From: Methylococcaceae bacterium
Lineage (GTDB): Bacteria; Pseudomonadota; Gammaproteobacteria; Methylococcales; Methylomonadaceae
Assembly: GCA_013140465.1 (NCBI GenBank)
Contig: JABFST010000479.1
Location: 1 to 7,450 of the forward strand
Reading direction: 5' to 3'
Length of the DNA stretch: 7,450 bases
The position numbers and the translations under genes were made by a program. The notes beneath the pieces are model-generated. The model made no database searches. It was not told where the DNA came from and saw nothing but the letters and a program-made list of their open reading frames with translations. Positions 6,860-7,450 of this stretch are shown here, in pieces; position 1 is the stretch's first letter, and every line of letters starts with the position of its first letter.

Positions 6860-6868
6860 AGTTTAGCA
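6860..6868 (-). promoter_or_regulatory. candidate extended -10 element for yaeQ-ybiT
   Basis: The minus strand reads TGCTAAACT about 30 bases before the yaeQ ATG: a TGn extension with TAAACT, four of six matches to TATAAT. A second AT-rich hexamer, TAAAAT, lies just upstream at 6870-6875. No convincing -35 accompanies either. Confidence 0.25.
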
Positions 6869-6949
6869 GATTTTAGGCCGCCAGTTTGCGCGATTGCGGG
6901 CGGCGTGGATAGGAGGTTATATACCCTGCACAGTCACGGTCTCGTAATT

Positions 6950-7015
6950 CTTCACCACGAAGAACGCGATGGACAAGAAGACGTATGAGAAACTTCGTGT
7001 GCTTCGTAGTAAAAA
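6950..7015. repeat. degraded inverted repeat of CACGAAG type
   Basis: The left arm reads TTCACCACGAAGAACGCGA and the right arm AACTTCGTGTGCTTCGTAGT followed by an A-rich run. TTCACCACGAAG pairs with CTTCGTAGTAAA with two or three mismatches. It looks like a worn copy of the CACGAAGAACACGAAG family of dispersed bacterial repeats. Confidence 0.45.
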
Positions 7016-7081
7016 TACGGATCAATAAAATCCGCAGCCGTGTCAGTGTTGTGTTTATGCTGGGCTCAGTTGCCTACACTG

Positions 7082-7105
7082 CAACGTCTAAAGCCGTTGC
7101 ACTCC
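7082..7105. repeat. solo arm of the GTCTAAAGCC repeat
   Basis: These 24 bases match 2070-2093 at all but one position (GTTGCACTCC here, GTTGTACTCC there). No matching opposite arm is visible upstream, so this is half of the element seen at 2023-2093. Confidence 0.8.
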
Positions 7106-7166
7106 GGTTGTCATGCTTAAGCTTGCTATCAGGCGTGCCCGTTTTCTATACGCCGATAAAAATCGC

Positions 7167-7195
7167 TTGAGAGTTAGTGCTAATATTGGGATAGT
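7167..7195 (+). promoter_or_regulatory. candidate sigma-70 promoter for ssb
   Basis: TTGAGA (7167-7172, five of six matches to the -35 hexamer) is followed by 17 bases and GATAGT (7190-7195, four of six to the -10). It lies about 95 bases before the ssb start, leaving a leader with GC-rich inverted segments. Confidence 0.35.
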
Positions 7196-7280
7196 GTGCC
7201 GTCTGGCGGCAAGGCCGCATCATCAACCCAATGTGTACCGCTTAGCGCTGACCACGGTGGGACTCTACACAATTTAACTT

Positions 7281-7286
7281 AGGAGG
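7281..7286 (+). promoter_or_regulatory. strong ribosome binding site of ssb
   Basis: AGGAGG is a full Shine-Dalgarno core, separated by four bases from the ATG. It fixes the start codon and is the strongest such site in the window. Confidence 0.85.
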
Positions 7287-7290
7287 ATAT

Positions 7291-7450
7291 ATGCTTAACA
7301 AAGTGACTTTGATTGGCAATTTGGGGGCATACCCTGAAGTGCGTTATATGCCAGCGGGTGACGCAGTTGCCAACATTACTTTGGCAACCTCTATGCGTTG
7401 GAAAGATCGGCAAACAGGCGAAAGAAAAGAATCGACAGAATGGCATAGAG
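7291..7450 (+). CDS. ssb: single-stranded DNA-binding protein SSB (N-terminal part)
   Basis: The 53 residues in the window begin [20 protein letters not shown] and end with TEWHR, the classic opening of the bacterial SSB OB fold: first strand KVTLIGNLG (4-12), [19 protein letters not shown] (15-33), and Trp37 and Trp51 at family positions. SSB coats single-stranded DNA during replication, recombination and repair, as a tetramer in most bacteria. The product lacks the few extra N-terminal residues of the E. coli form. The OB fold continues, and the acidic C-terminal tip would lie, beyond the right edge. Upstream are an AGGAGG site and a possible sigma-70 promoter; the gene is divergent from yaeQ. 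Confidence 0.96.
   Translation, partial: MLNKVTLIGNLGAYPEVRYMPAGDAVANITLATSMRWKDRQTGERKESTEWHR

Larger units (their letters stand above)
6830..7290. other. divergent intergenic region between yaeQ and ssb
   Basis: These 461 bases separate two outward-facing transcription units and hold no believable gene. They contain a putative yaeQ promoter, a degraded CACGAAG-type inverted repeat (6950-7015), a solo arm of the GTCTAAAGCC repeat (7082-7105), a candidate ssb promoter (7167-7195), a GC-rich stretch rich in GCC/GGC words that may fold in the ssb leader (7199-7215), and the ssb ribosome binding site. No LexA-type CTG-N10-CAG operator was noticed near ssb. Confidence 0.7.

Noticed and set aside
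6985..7170. Plus-strand 61-codon frame upstream of ssb
   Set aside because: It spans the degraded CACGAAG repeat and the solo GTCTAAAGCC arm, lacks a ribosome binding site, and gives the same repeat-derived peptide (TSKAV) as the frame at 1976-2161.
7141..7290. LexA (SOS) operator upstream of ssb
   Set aside because: ssb is SOS-linked in some bacteria, so the region was read for a CTG-N10-CAG palindrome; none was seen.

Overview
This 7,450-base window looks like a Gammaproteobacterium. YbiT, YaeQ and SSB all read as close relatives of the gammaproteobacterial forms, and the intergenic DNA is full of short palindromic repeats, as in large-genome sulfur bacteria such as Thiotrichales. The order-level placement is inference with low confidence. 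No rRNA, tRNA or CRISPR array was seen.

Left half (1-3952): two minus-strand genes that look like a TIR/STAND signalling pair, probably for defence against phages or other intruders. The upstream gene (3952 to 2531) encodes a 473-residue protein with an N-terminal TIR domain that keeps a putative catalytic Glu90, followed by two degenerate TIR-like modules. The downstream gene (1986 to beyond the left edge) encodes a large nSTAND1-type NTPase with an intact P-loop and Walker B box, one membrane-helix candidate and the start of a C-terminal WD40 sensor. Between them lie 544 bases without a gene, made of an inverted-repeat element and two tandem copies of a 211-bp block rich in hairpins. The pair reads like a TIR-nSTAND1-WD40 protein split into two genes.

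Middle (3953-4655): repeat-only DNA. It holds a GGGAGAGG-type palindrome, a 28-bp tandem array, a 272-bp MITE-like element with 20-bp terminal inverted repeats inserted in that array, and a perfect 16-bp inverted repeat that may terminate the next operon.

Right half (4656-7450): housekeeping genes. yaeQ and ybiT form a minus-strand operon, with ybiT (an ABC-F translation ATPase) most likely starting at a TTG codon 44 bases after yaeQ. A 461-base divergent region with more degraded repeats separates them from ssb, which runs rightward off the window behind a strong ribosome binding site.
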